64,000 bases of DNA from Amphiura filiformis (GCF_039555335.1 NC_092637.1:3119472-3183471), one strand, 5' to 3'. Counted from the stretch's first letter, positions 21,072 through 32,402 are shown. A program made the numbers and translations. Notes: a model not told the origin generated them from the letters alone.

Positions 21072-21787
21072 GTATAAATACAGAACAGTACGAACACACA
21101 TCGGACAACTTCCGAACATGTGTATTCGGCACACTCCGTTTCAAGTTTTGTGCATGCACAAAACTTGAAACGTATTGTCGACGGACTAAACAAACATCAC
21201 CTAACACGAAACGCATTTGGCGGATAATAACAGGACATATGAAGAACATAAAACGAACATTGACGAACACTAACGGATTTGCTAAAATACCATCCGTTTC
21301 TTATACGGAAGACCGATCCGGTGTAGTGTGACACTAAGACGGTCTGGGTCAACGTACATCACCGAATGCAAAAATATGCTATCCGGTGGTGAAGGCCTCA
21401 CAGGAACGTATTTGCAACGAACACGGGCCGAGTGCAACGATCAAAGAACGAACATGAACGAAAGGAGAGCGAACAAACTCCGGCAATATGCAGCACCATA
21501 CGAACACACATCGGATAAATACCGAACATGTGTATTCGGTACACTCCGTTTCAAGTTTTGTGCATGCACAAACTTGCCGACGGACTTAACGAACATCACC
21601 TAACACGAAACGCATTTGGCGGATGATAGCAGGACATAAAAAGAACATAAAACGATCATTGACGAACAACAACGGATTTACTAAAATGCCATCCGTTTCT
21701 TTTACGGAAGACCTATCCGGTGTAGTGTGACAGACCTATCAGCGCGTGTGTATTATTTTTTCTAATTTCTCTCCCAACAAGTAATTT

Positions 21788-21935
21788 TAAAATATTGGAT
21801 GGCTTTATGTATGATACGAGAATATACCGCAGGAGCCATGACAATACCCAACGAGTCCGAAGGACGAGTTGGGTATTTTCATGGCAAGTGCGGTATATTC
21901 TCACGGTATCACACGAAAAAAGCCATCCAATATTT
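21788..21935. mobile_element. 148-bp fold-back element
   Basis: AAATATTGGATGGCTT at the left faces AAGCCATCCAATATTT at the right. Inner arms (GAGAATATACCGC, CATGACAATACCCAAC) pair with the right side around a short GAGTCCGAAGGACGAG centre. It is a nearly complete hairpin and is non-coding. Confidence 0.8.
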
Positions 21936-21939
21936 AAGA

Positions 21940-22097
21940 AATAAAGGGTAATGCATTATCCTTTACACGCAAATAATGTGTCCGAGGCAGTAAAAACGTA
22001 AATAATGGGTGAGGCGCAGCCGAACCCATTATTTAAACGGTTTTACTGCCGAGGACACATTATTTGCGTGTAAAGGATAATGCTGCACCCTTTATTT
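21940..22097. mobile_element. 158-bp palindromic element, complete copy
   Basis: The arms run AATAAAGGGTAATGC.TTATC, TTTACACGCAAATAATGTGT, CCGAGGCAGTAAAAACG, then AATAATGGGT, and mirror around GAGGCGCAGCCGA. It lies five bases after the previous fold-back. A half copy sits at 3383-3495. Non-coding, probably a MITE. Confidence 0.85.
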
Positions 22098-22099
22098 CT

Positions 22100-22780
22100 A
22101 TTCTATTACCAGAAAATAGTGCGATTTAAAGAGAAAATATTATTTTTTGGCACAAATATTTTAAGTTGTTTACTTCAAGGTGGAGCGCGTACGCGTAAGT
22201 GACAGCGAGTATCGCGGAAATATTGCACGCGCAACCAAGCGTAATGCTGTGCGTAGAATGTGTTACGGCGCTCGACCCATTATTGCAGAATAATGGGCTC
22301 TCACGTGACGCGTTTCAACAAATCACAGTGCGCGATTTTGAATAATGGGTCGTGGAGGTAATAGAATATTATATAACTAGATTTCGCGGTTCTCGGGTCG
22401 GGTGGTTCTCGTGATAGGCCTATTTCTAATTACCCAGCACCCGTTACCCATATACCTGCCCTGACCTTTTAAACTACTATGAAATGCGTCTGTCAATGAT
22501 CAAGACCCAACATGACCCAACTTAATCAATCCCGTTGATACTCCGCGATAGCGCACGGCGAGCACGCGATAGTACACCGCGCGAACGCGAACCGCGCGAA
22601 CGCGATAGCGCGCGGACGGACGGACACTCTGTGATTAGTATTATGATATGAAGCTTTTTCTATGCGTTTTGAGTACCAAAGTACTCAAACTAAACATGCT
22701 GGTGCCATTTGGAATCCAGTCGTTCAGTGTAATCCATAGATTCATACATACACGCTATATAACAGCGCGCGTGATGGGCG
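22100..22780. other. Intergenic stretch with a GC-rich simple segment
   Basis: No gene is seen. Positions 22540-22620 are an unusually GC-rich run of GCGAACGCGA, GCGCGAACGCG and GGACGGACGGAC words, standing out from its AT-rich surroundings. A small hairpin GAGTACCAAAGTACTC lies near 22670. Confidence 0.5.
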
Positions 22781-22990
22781 CACACCACCATTTGTGTAAC
22801 CCTAATGAGTTCCGGTAAAAAACATAATCATTTTTGAGGTAGTTTGGGCCTCTCTGTGGATTTGTAATCAAAAAGAGAAGCGTGTTATAGCTTAAATAAA
22901 AGATTGAGACCTATACATGAACTTGGATCGCCCAAAAAGTTGCAAAACACAATTTTTGAATAAAGTAGGCCCGCGGATTGAAAAATGGCC
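22781..22990. mobile_element. Family C element (GTGTGCGCC ends), partial
   Basis: It starts GGGCGCACACCACCATTTGT and continues with ACCCTAATGAGTTCCGGTAA, as in the complete copy at 54957-55429. The right part is missing or separated; a similar GGGCGCACACCACCA end begins again at 25984. Confidence 0.65.
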
Positions 22991-24068
22991 AAAAACGGGT
23001 TTTCAGGGTATAGAAGGGGTCGAAAATGGTCATGGTGCTGTTTTTAACTTGTGAGTTAAATCCTCAAGTTTTATTACTCTAGGATATATAGATTTAGAAA
23101 AAATCATGGGTCCAATACAGAAAATGTACAGTTTTTGTGATTTTGACCATTCTAGCAGTCTTGACCATTTTCTTCAAAAATGTCACTCAAAACAGCATCT
23201 TTTGAATGGTATATTTGCATTTTTATTTCTTTAAACGTAATAAAAGTAAGTTTATACATTTTCTACACATTGATATTTTTATATTAAGTTTCTTTTTTGC
23301 CCCCCCCCCCGAAAAAAAATGACATTTGAGTCGTTTTAAGGACACGTGCCAAAAGTTAAACATGATATTAAATTCATCGAAACTCTCTGAATGCCGAATT
23401 TGCATATTTTTTCATCACTTTAATGAACTTTAACAATCTGAATTAAGAAAATTAAATCATACTTTCACTTTAAAGTGCTTTAAAATCATTAAGTGATTTC
23501 TGAAGGTTTATTTCAGACCATCAAATCGGAATTTTACACATATCTATCCTGTTTTTGACCTGATTTCTATGATAGGCCTAATTCCGGCCAATATGCCTTA
23601 TAATGCACGAAGTTTCAAAGTCGAATCTTCTTTTCATAGATTTAGAAACTTTCTTAACTTTTGAGTTAAATCCTCAAGTTTTATTACTCTAGGATATATA
23701 GATTTAGAAAAAATGACCTTTGAAGTTATGGGTCCAATACAGAAAATGTACAGTTTTTGTGATTTTGACCATTCTAGCAGTCTTGACCATTCTCTTCAAA
23801 AATGTCACTCGAAACAGCATCTTTTGAATGGTATATTTGCATTTTTATTTCTTTAAACGTAATAAAAGTAAGTTTATACATTTTCTACACATTGATATTT
23901 TTATATTAAGTTTCTTTTTTGCCCCCCCCCCGAAAAAAAATGACATTTGAGTCGTTTTAAGGACACGTGCCAAAAGTTAAACATGATATTAAATTCATCA
24001 AAACTCTCTGAATGCCGAATTTGCTTATTTTTTCATCACTTTAATGAAGTTTAACAATCTGAATCAAG

Positions 24069-25191
24069 GATTCTCGAGTACTAATATACAATAGGATAAG
24101 CCACTCGTTTGCGCAAATGAAGTCATTCACTCAGCCTATGCGCCTTCATGCATGTGATGGCTTAGCTGTTACCCCGGTACGTGTAGGAGTGTATAACCTG
24201 TGGAAGAGATGATGCAATGTTTAGAGGGCGCAACACTAAATCACTCCGCATTTTATGTAACAACGAAATTCGGCTAATATAGTCCATAGTGAATATGAGA
24301 TTGTAGCGACCATATCTACCGACATGTTCACTTTAAATCACTCGATATTGGCTCATATGAATTCGACAAGTGTCTTTAATGATAACATGCAGAAAAAAAC
24401 TGGACAATTGATCTCAAAAGCAATTCTCTGTGGCGGATTAAGAGAAAACCCGATTTTGAAATGTGAGTGGTGAGTTTAGTATATTTTTAGCTATTTTTTT
24501 TGCACCGCAAAATAGCGAAAAAAGTCAGTGGTCATCGATATATGCCGACAAAAGTTTTGAAATCTAGAGAAACAGAGCTTTAATTTGTTACCAAATTTAT
24601 TTTGCCAAGTATTGCAGGGACGCCAGAAATGGCGCTTGAAGTAGGCCGAATTCACACGTTATCCTATGGGACGCTGAATTAGTGCTGCGCCCCCTTTACG
24701 TCATCGTTTCCAAAAATATTAAATGGCAAAAAACGGCGAACATTTGGTCGAATCTTTCTATTACTATCATATCGTGAAAAACCAAATAGCTGAGGAGTTA
24801 GCTCAATATGCTAGGAAAATATTCTGTTCGATGACCCTATGACGAGACTGGCTAAATAAGCTGTATTTTTGCTGTAAAGGGTCCGAAAAATTGGCAGTCG
24901 ATGGGCGCCATCTTGGATAAATTTGGTGTACTGAAAATGCCCAGCAACTGTCAATCAAATACGAACTTGTCAATTGAATATAGGATAAGTCTGTTCCACC
25001 GTGGCAGAAGTACGCACAACGTTGTTGTGCGAACCGTGCGTAAATTTTAGGTGCCTGAGCGTTACCAGGACGTTACTAGGTGTACTGAAAAAGCCTAGCA
25101 ACCGTCACTCAAACTGCCGATGTGTCCATTAAACTGCCGTAAAGTGACTTCAATTGTTATACAGGGTTTGAATACGAGTGTCACAGCCCTG
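24069..25191. mobile_element. 1.1-kb insertion with 11-bp flanking duplication
   Basis: The tandem unit is interrupted here: TCTGAATCAAG (24058-24068) lies at the left and TCTGAATTAAG (25192-25202) at the right, and the uninterrupted unit has the sequence once. An 11-bp duplication suggests an endonuclease-generated insertion, as for LINEs or SINEs, but no A tail, inverted ends or protein is visible. Identity unknown. Confidence 0.7.
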
Positions 25192-25216
25192 TCTGAATTA
25201 AGAAAGTTAAATCATA

Positions 25217-25295
25217 ATGTGTAAAATTCCGATTTTATGGTCTGAAATATACCTTAAGAAATCACTTAATGATTTTAAAGCACTTTAAAGTGAAA
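25217..25295. other. 79-bp micro-inversion within a tandem unit
   Basis: The segment is the reverse complement of 23462-23540 and of the matching part of the third unit (from about 25847), while both flanks (AAATCAT at the left, TCTATCCTG at the right) remain in the normal orientation. Its ends are not obvious inverted repeats. Confidence 0.9.
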
Positions 25296-25983
25296 TCTAT
25301 CCTGTTTTTGACCTGATTTCTATGATAGGCCTAATTCCGGCCAATATGCCTTATAATGCACGAAGTTTCAAAGTCGATTCTTCTTTTCATGGATTTAGAA
25401 ACGTTCTTAACTTTTGAGTTAAATCCTCAAGTTTTATTACTCTAGGATATATAGATTTAGAAAAAATGACCTTTGAAGTCATGGGTCCAATACAGAAAAT
25501 GTACAGTTTTTGTGATTTTGACCATTCTAGCAGTCTTGACCATTTTCTTCAAAAATGTCACTCGAAACAGCTTCTTTTGAATGGTATATTTGCATTTTAT
25601 TTCTTTAAACGTAATAAAAGTAAGTTTATACATTTTCTACACATTGATAGGCCTATTTTTATATTAAGTTTCTTGTTTGCCCCCCCCCCCCGAAAAAAAG
25701 ACATTTGAGTCGTTTTAAGGACACGTGCCAAAAGTTAAACATGATATTAAATTCATCAAAACTCTCTGAATGCCGAATTTGCTTATTTTTTCCATCACTT
25801 TAATGAACTTTAACAATCTGAATTCAGAAAATTAAATCATACTTTCACTTTAAAATGCTTTAAAATCATTAAGTGATTTCTTAAGGTTTATTTCAGACCA
25901 TAAAATCGGGATTTTACACATATCTATCCTGTTTTTGACCTGATTTCTATGATAGGCCTAATTCCGGCCAATATGCCTTATAA

Positions 25984-26160
25984 GGGCGCACACCACCAAT
26001 TCAGCGTCCCAGCGCGATTTTAGGCCTTTTCGGCAACAAATTGACTACAAAGGTACTAGGCCTACCAATCGATTGCAAATCGATGGAAATTTAATATATG
26101 TTTCAATGTACGGGTAGTCTTGTGAATAATTTTCGAGATATGGGAGCTAAAACATTCATA
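25984..26160. mobile_element. Family C element, partial
   Basis: GGGCGCACACCACCAATTCA starts it, followed by TAGGCCTTTTCGGCA, CAATCGATTGCAAATCGATG and TATATGTTTCAATGTA, as at 58254-58410. The far side is missing. Confidence 0.65.
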
Positions 26161-26974
26161 TAACAATTTATACTATGTACATTCGATGTATGAAAATTAG
26201 AAATAAGCATTTCCCAACCAAAGCATCAGCAACTAATCATACTATCAGCAAAATACTAATATTGGGTGTTTTATCAAGAATTCTGGCAACACTAATTTTG
26301 AATTTTCAGTATTTAGATATTTACAAAGACGAAAAAGTGTTGTTTGGATTCACCTTGAAGGAAAATATTTGTCAAAATGCACATAATTGTGACAAAAAGG
26401 CGTAATTTGACAAAATGTCAATTTGCAAAAATACCGGTTTTTCTGGCAACACTGTATTTAGAAGTAACATTTGCCCAAGCTGAATTTTATTAAAATGTAA
26501 GTACCTAGCTTGTACTACCCACACTAGAATGGACAAAATCCTAGCAACACCGGGTTGTTGATTTTCATGATGATATTTTAGGTGCTAAAATGACATTTTA
26601 TGAAAAAGTGAAAATACACCAGACAGCTGGGCTCTGCACGTACCCTTAAGAATAACTTATTGACCTCTAAATATGCTGATCATCAGATGAATAGATGTCC
26701 TTTCACAAGAATTTAATGTAATGTACCAGCATTACATGGCTTAGTTGCAGCGAACACTTGAAATAACATGTTTTTTAACTAATTTCACTGCCAATTTGGC
26801 CCAAAATGACAGAATCTGGGTTTTGGCCGTTTCCATGGCAACGAGCCGATTTTTGAATTTTTCTTAGTCACACAAGTAGTCAACACCCTAACATGCATCA
26901 TTGCACAAAATATCAGAAAAATCTATTTTTTGAGGTATAGAGCCACTTCTAAAAAAATATGTTCAAGAGCTCTT
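26161..26974. other. Intergenic stretch, nothing recognised
   Basis: AT-rich with a 76-codon open frame at 26175-26405 that has no signal peptide, domain motif or repeated context. I see no support for a gene. Confidence 0.4.
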
Positions 26975-28240
26975 AAACAGCAAATTTACATAATAAATAA
27001 TTGTTGAATGAATCCGTGTATGGGTAATAATATTGTCCGGGGTACCGCTTAAAGTTTTGACAATTAATTTCCATTGGTAGGGACACTTCATTACACATGT
27101 CATGTATTATGCTGTATTCGTAAGTAACATTTCAGTATTTGTAGGTAAGAATTAGACTTTTAAGAAACAAAGGCACTAAAGTGACTTTAATTTGCTTAAT
27201 TGCACACAAATCGCTTAAAACCGTTATTGCAGACTTGTGAAGTCCATCTTGGAGTCAGTTACGTCTTGTGGCCTTTCGTTTGAGGGCAACTATAATTAGC
27301 TTTATACTAGGGTCCACCACTGTGTTGTCTAGATCATGAGACAATGAGAAATTTGTCCATGGTATTCATAGGTAAACTTAGCGAAAACGTCAAAAGTTAC
27401 CTTCGAATAAACCAATGTGGACACAAATTACTCAGAAACCAGAAGGTCGGTAAACGTTTAAAATGAAACACACATGACAGCTGACAAATCCCCTTCTAAT
27501 CTTCTTCGAATCTGATTTTTCTTTCAAATGAGCAGACCGTCGTCTATTTCAGTACATATTTTTCAACAATTAAGCCATATTCGGTTTTGCATGGTGGGCA
27601 TGTATGTGAATTCACAACTTTCATTGACATATGATTTGATAGCAAACATACAGGCCTTCGTTATGTACCAATATGGGCATTGGCATGAATGGCGGTGTTT
27701 CACAATACTGTCATGATGTCAAATTGTATTCGTAGGTAACATTCGGTTACCGACATTTACCTACGAATACTTGCTTTTATTGTTGACATCTCAGATATAT
27801 TTAAACGCAGGCTATTGAAACTTGGTAGAAATAAAGAGTGTATTACCCTGCACCTATTGCTTAACTATTGTTTACTATTCTCTCAGTTTGTGGAAATGAC
27901 ACAGCTTTTAACATGTATTCGGAGGTAATACATATTTTTTACCAAACCTACCTTTGTGCCATTTAGAATTTCTGGCAGCTAAACACAATAATAAAGATGT
28001 CCGAATGCAATGCAATTCAGTATTGGACATATCAAAGCTTGTATCAATTGCCCATTTATTAGTGATTTCCATTTTTTAAAGATATATCTAGTGCTATGAA
28101 AAATTGTATTCGTAGGTAATGTAAAAAAATACCACTCAAAAAATTATCACAAAAAATTCATAATTATGTACAAATATGTGAAAAATTGAACAGGCAATCT
28201 TTGAATACACACCTTTCAGGAAATCAAATTAGATTCAATC
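26975..28240. mobile_element. Transposon X, partial copy in inverse orientation
   Basis: This is the reverse complement of about 18908-20317, with a deletion of roughly 130 bp near 27160. It carries the same TTACCTACGAATAC motifs on both strands. It breaks off at its right side in an ATTT microsatellite at 28241. With the copy at 18.9-20.3 kb it forms an inverted repeat about 1.3 kb long, 6.6 kb apart. Confidence 0.9.
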
Positions 28241-28243
28241 CAT

Positions 28244-28274
<31 letters not shown>

Positions 28275-28305
28275 TATATTTATTTATTTATTATTTAGTC
28301 GGGTA
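28241..28305. repeat. ATTT microsatellite
   Basis: About 14 repeats of TTTA with minor interruptions. Confidence 0.95.
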
Positions 28306-28424
28306 AATATAATCAGTTCTCACAACCCCTGATTTATTGCCTTTCTTTAATATTTTTATTATTTATTTGAACTATCCGTGCATCCAAAACAAATAATCAC
28401 TCACTTGGTCACTCACTCCCTCAA

Positions 28425-28845
28425 TTAATCAATCAATCGATCGATCGATCAATTAATAAATACCCGATCAATAGATCAATACTATATACACACTCAATCT
28501 CCAGTCAATAAATCAACCAACCTACGAACCGATCAATCAATGCAATCAATCAATAAATAACAACCAACCAATCAACCAATCACACACTCAATCACTCACC
28601 CGGTCAAAAACATAATCAATTAATAATCAATCAATCAAGCACAAATATGCCCTATGCCATAAATCATCCATTAATATCAATAGATCACCGTGTATTCACT
28701 CATCGGCCATTCATTCAATCAACAAATCAATCACGTGATCAATCAAGCAAATACTCAAGCATTCACTTTACGATAAATCTATCAATCAATCAAGCACGTA
28801 TTCAATTAATCAACCGGGTAGGCCTAATCCAATCATCAACCATCC
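28425..28845. repeat. Degenerate CAAT/GATC-rich repeat
   Basis: A long stretch in which CAATCAAT, GATCGATC, TCACTCAC and CAACCAAC words recur at 4-base phase with many substitutions, as in an aged 4-bp microsatellite. The 130-codon frame starting at 28647 is this repeat followed by the G-run element and is not a gene. Confidence 0.75.
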
Positions 28846-28847
28846 TA

Positions 28848-29317
28848 AGGGGTGGTGCAATAATTATGTACCCCCAAAAGATTTTTTGGCAGGCCAGAAG
28901 GGGGGGCAAGCATTTTTGGCCGGTCAAAGGGGGGGTCAAGCGATTTTGGCAGGTCGAAAGGGAGGGGCAAGCAATTTTGGCACAGATATTTTGGGTACCG
29001 TTTCTATATTACGCCCTAAAAGGCGTAGGAAAACGTTAGGAACACATTCAAATATGCAAAATTTCCTGCTCGCTGCGCTCGCATTATATGATAAGACAAT
29101 TTCAGGTTTTAAATTCGGGTTCATCAAAATCTGGCGTGTGTAAGGGGGGTGGCAAAGATTTTTGGCACGTCAAAGGGGGGGCAAAGGTTTTTGGCACGTC
29201 GAAAGGGGGGGGGGGGCAAAGATTTTTTGTCACGGCCAGAGGGGGGGACAAGCGTTTTTGGCAGACCATTTTGAGAATTCAACCCCCAGGGGTACACATA
29301 ATTATTGCACCACCCCT
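28848..29317. mobile_element. G-run element, complete copy 1
   Basis: The ends are AGGGGTGGTGCAATAATTAT at the left and the complement of that sequence at the right. Inside are degenerate 30-35 bp units, each a run of G, then CAAGCGATTTTTGGCA, then GGTCGAAA. A central non-repeated part (TATTACGCCCTAAAAGGC, CTGCTCGCTGCGCTCGC) is shared with copy 2 at 43108-43590. Long low-complexity frames (KGG.., GRSKGG..) result from the repeats. Confidence 0.9.
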
Positions 29318-29416
29318 AAATAGTATGCGTACTTTACTTCAGGGCCGGGCTTTGCGTGACTCACTCATTCATTGTACTAACTTATCACCTCGCAAGCCTT
29401 TACCCCTACACCCACA

Positions 29417-29535
29417 TCAAGTAGGTTTTCAGTCTTGAGAGCATGTCAAAAACAGCGAGGAAAACGAGACGGAAGACTACCCATACATTGAAACATATGT
29501 TAAACTTTCATGCGATTTGCAATCATCATTAAATT
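29417..29535. mobile_element. Family C element, internal fragment
   Basis: GAGAGCATGTCAAAAACAGC, then GAAAACGAGACGGAAGAC, then CCCATACATTGAAACATATG match 55198-55300 in the complete copy. Both ends are missing. Confidence 0.7.
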
Positions 29536-30290
29536 TCTCAGAAAGCGCCCATAGTGCAGTGTCGTCCACGGCAAATTCACCGAGCCTTCCCAGCCATAAA
29601 CCCGCTGAAGATTAAACCGATATATGCAGTACTAAACCATTATATATAGTCATCTATTGTCCAATGCAAATTTATTACCACCTGATAATATTGATCCAAT
29701 GAGCGACCGAATTGTCCGCTACGGACGACTAATCCAATTGATAATGACGCTATTGACATGTACGAGCGGAGCTCCACTGACCGAGTTTTGGGGTAGTTTT
29801 CATTGGTTTGCAGCTGTTTGCTGTCATTTACTCATCAAGGCGGACCACCGTTATTATAAGGACTATATCAAGTATTTAAAGATTGACATGTAGAGAATAA
29901 GCCATAATTGATTGACAGAAAGTACTAAATGTGTACCTATGACGGTTTTATGACACCAATCTTCCAAATACGACCAAAATAATGGCTGCCCGGTGAAGCA
30001 AAATGTGCATTGGAATAACACGGCGAGTTTGGATAGATGGTAGGATTTCTTTTTAATAAAAACTAGCGGGTACCCGCGCTTCGCGCGGCCCCCGCTAGAT
30101 GAGTAAACAGGAGCGGTTAGTAAACGGGAGCGGTTAGCATAAACGATGGAAATGGTAATCATGGCAATTGGTATCGATTTAACAGCTCAATTATTACGTG
30201 GTCAGTGATGCCCGGGCAGTGATGTGGTACCATTTGTTGCCTCCATTTTGCAAACGATTTCCTTTAGCATAATCTTTTGCGTAATTTTTG
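29536..30290. other. Intergenic stretch, nothing recognised
   Basis: No gene or recognisable repeat. A CTAGCGGGTACCCGCGCTTC, then GCGCGGCCCCCGCTAG segment near 30062-30098 is a GC-rich near-palindrome. Confidence 0.4.
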
Positions 30291-30299
30291 TACCAAACA

Positions 30300-30755
30300 C
30301 CCTTAAGCCCTTTTGACTTATTTTTTCTTTGTCTTTCCTTTTTTCTTTCAGTTTCTCTCTCTATCTCTTTCCATTTCTTGCTTTCCCGTTATTTCGTTTC
30401 ATTTCTCCCCTTTTCATTTTCTTGCTTGTTCCCTTTCTTTCTCTTTCTCTCTGTCTGTCTCTACCTCTCTCACTCTCTCTAGCTCTTTCTTTCTTTCTTT
30501 CTTTCTGTCTGTCTTTTTGCTTTGTCTTTACCTTTCTTTGATCTTTTCGTTCCTCTCTCCCTTTCTCTTTTTTGCTTCCCTTTCTTTCTTTTTTTCTTTC
30601 TTTCTTTCTTTTTTTTTTTCTTTCTTTCTTTCTTCTTTCTTTCTTTCTTTGTCTTTCTTTCTTTCTGTCTTTCTTTCTTTGTCTTTCTTTCTTTCTTTCT
30701 TTCTTTCCTTCCTTCGTTCTTGCCTTCCTTCCTTCTTCTTTTTTTTACTTAGGCA
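30300..30755. repeat. Long CTTT polypyrimidine tract
   Basis: About 450 bases with almost no purines on the + strand, mostly CTTT units with GTCTTT and CTCTCT interruptions. Frames of up to 154 codons rich in F, S and L are read-through of the repeat. Such mirror-symmetric tracts can form triplexes. Confidence 0.95.
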
Positions 30756-30764
30756 TAAATCCCG

Positions 30765-31235
30765 GAGTGGGGAATAAATTTTCCCAATTTTTGGTAAGGG
30801 GCATGGTCTATACAATCACCTCCATGCTGACGCATGTATGTGGTTTCTTTCTTTCGTTCGTTCTTTCTTATAAATTTGTTTTTGTTTCATCAAGTAGGCC
30901 TATAGCAACATTGGGTTTCAAGAAGGTTGAGTTACATGCCGGTGGTATGGGGTGGGGGATAAATCCCCCCCCATATTTTGATAAGGGCAATGGTCCATAC
31001 AATCACCCTCAAGTTGACACCTGTATACATGTACATGTGGGTTTCTGACAAAATTAACCTCATTTGGCCAAACTATGAAAAGTGTCCATTTTTGCGGTCT
31101 TCGTGCGAATTTGTTCCACTTTTGCACGCATGTATTGTGGCCGTTTCTTTCGTTCGTTCTTTCTTTTAAATTTGTTTCTGTTTCATCAAGTAGGCCTAGG
31201 CCTATAGCAACATTAACCTCATATTTGGCCAAACT
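30765..31235. repeat. Two-copy imperfect tandem repeat
   Basis: GGGCATGGTCTATACAATCA near 30800 matches GGGCAATGGTCCATACAATC near 30984. CGTTCGTTCTTTCTT followed by CATCAAGTAGGCCTA near 30855-30900 matches 31150-31200. Two diverged copies of a roughly 200-300 bp unit. Non-coding. Confidence 0.65.
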
Positions 31236-31249
31236 AAAAAAGTCATGTT

Positions 31250-31708
31250 ATGTTATTGTATCTTGATTACAGAGGTAAATTAAACTGGGTAATGCATGTT
31301 AAAAACATTCTTTTAATGCATGGCTTTGGCCACGTTTGGTACAATCAAGGTGTTGAAAATGAATGTCTTTTTATGTATATATTTAAACAAAGACTTGAAG
31401 ATGTTGCAAAACAAAACTGGTATTCTGATGTAACTTCACTTGATAAGCTACGCACTTATTGCACTTTCAAGTGTCAATTGACTCCTGAAAAATATCTTTT
31501 TGATGTAAAACACGCCTCATATAGGCGTTTTTTAGCTAAATTAAGGTGTTCCAGTCATATTCTCAAGATTAAAACAGGTAGAAGACTGAAATTGGATTTG
31601 GAGGACCGGGTTTGTGATCTGTGCAGGGATGGGAATATTGAAGATGAATATCATTTTGTCATGGTCTGCAAGTTTTTGTGTCAGTTCCTGCAGAACTGGC
31701 ACCTTTAG
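31250..31708 (+). pseudogene. LINE protein remnant, C-terminal region
   Basis: An open frame of about 150 residues. GFGHVWYNQGVENECLF, FKQRLEDVAKQNW, CTFKCQLTPEKYL, YRRFLAKLRCSSHILKI and GRRLKLDLEDRVCDLC.. with EDEYHFVMVC are the usual signature of the region after the reverse transcriptase in a common LINE group of marine invertebrates. The CDLC...HFVMVC part is a C-terminal zinc-knuckle-like segment. The reverse transcriptase is absent and the frame ends early, so this is a dead fragment. Confidence 0.75.
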
Positions 31709-32019
31709 TACAGGTTTGACGAACACGTGACAATTCGAATCATCATATCGAAATATCACGTGGGTAAAAATATCAATATCGATATCTTTTCAATACTATT
31801 CGTCAATTCAGCCCCAAACCAAAAAAAGTTGGCCAAATTTAACTATTTCGTGATTTTCTCCATAACCGTTGTTCTTACACCAAATCTGTATATTTAGATG
31901 TCTTGATGTCTTGCATTCGGTCACAAACCAATTCGTTGTACTTAACCCGCTATCTTTTAAACCAAATATCCTAAAGAGTCGTGTGATATGTCGAACTATT
32001 CCTCAGGTCATAAAGAACA

Positions 32020-32221
32020 AAAAAAGTCAGCGTTCGCGTATCTGTACGTATAGCGGGGTACGTAGCCGCAGTTATTGTGGCCCTCACAACACGGGCTTCC
32101 GGTGAGCTGCCGGTCCTAGGAAATGGAATATTACTGATAAATATATAAAGATGGCAAAATCAGTAAACCAGTTTAAGTTACAAATAAAGAAAAGTCTAAT
32201 AAAAATTACATCTAATATTTA
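32020..32221 (+). pseudogene. Possible LINE C-terminal tail
   Basis: The frame ending at 32221 reads GPRKWNITDKYIKMAKSVNQ followed by FKLQIKKSLIK. This resembles the R.WN.LP...AKSV..FK..L end of CR1-like LINE proteins. It is short and preceded by stops, and could be the tail of the fragment at 31250-31708 or of another copy. Confidence 0.4.
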
Positions 32222-32402
32222 GGCATTATTTAATGACCTCACCCATCCCCACCCATCTCCACCCCAACTATCAATTTCTTCTGTGAACTGTGGAATGTCT
32301 AGATATGAAATGTTATAAATATTTATATTGCTTCTTTCTTTGCATGTTCTTCTCCTCTTTCTTTTATTTGTTAGCTTTGTGTAATTGTATGTTGTAACTT
32401 CT

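Larger units (their letters stand above)
14917..21738. mobile_element. Transposon E2 (6.8 kb with nested insertions)
   Basis: It starts with the same TAGGTCTGTCACACTACGAC end as E1, 23 bp after E1 stops, and ends with GTGTAGTGTGACAGACCTA. The left 1.7 kb and the right 0.67 kb match E1. Between them lie transposon X (from 17003, again from 18657, to 21071), a tandem duplication and a small MITE at 16634. Removing these leaves an E1-like element. No transposase frame is present. The target duplication is unclear. Confidence 0.8.
23036..25995. repeat. ~610-bp tandem array, about three units, interrupted
   Basis: Units begin at about 23036, 23655 and 25404 with CTT.TGAGTTAAATCCTCAA, and share ATGGGTCCAATACAGAAAAT, CATTCTAGCAGTCTTGACCA, a C run before GAAAAAAA near 23300, and CTATGATAGGCCTAATTCCG. 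The middle unit is split by a 1.1-kb insertion (24069-25191) and contains an inverted 79-bp segment (25217-25295). The 80-codon frame in the third unit is repeat sequence, not a gene. Confidence 0.9.

Noticed and set aside
30313..30777. 154-codon F/S/L-rich frame
   Set aside because: Read-through of the CTTT polypyrimidine tract.
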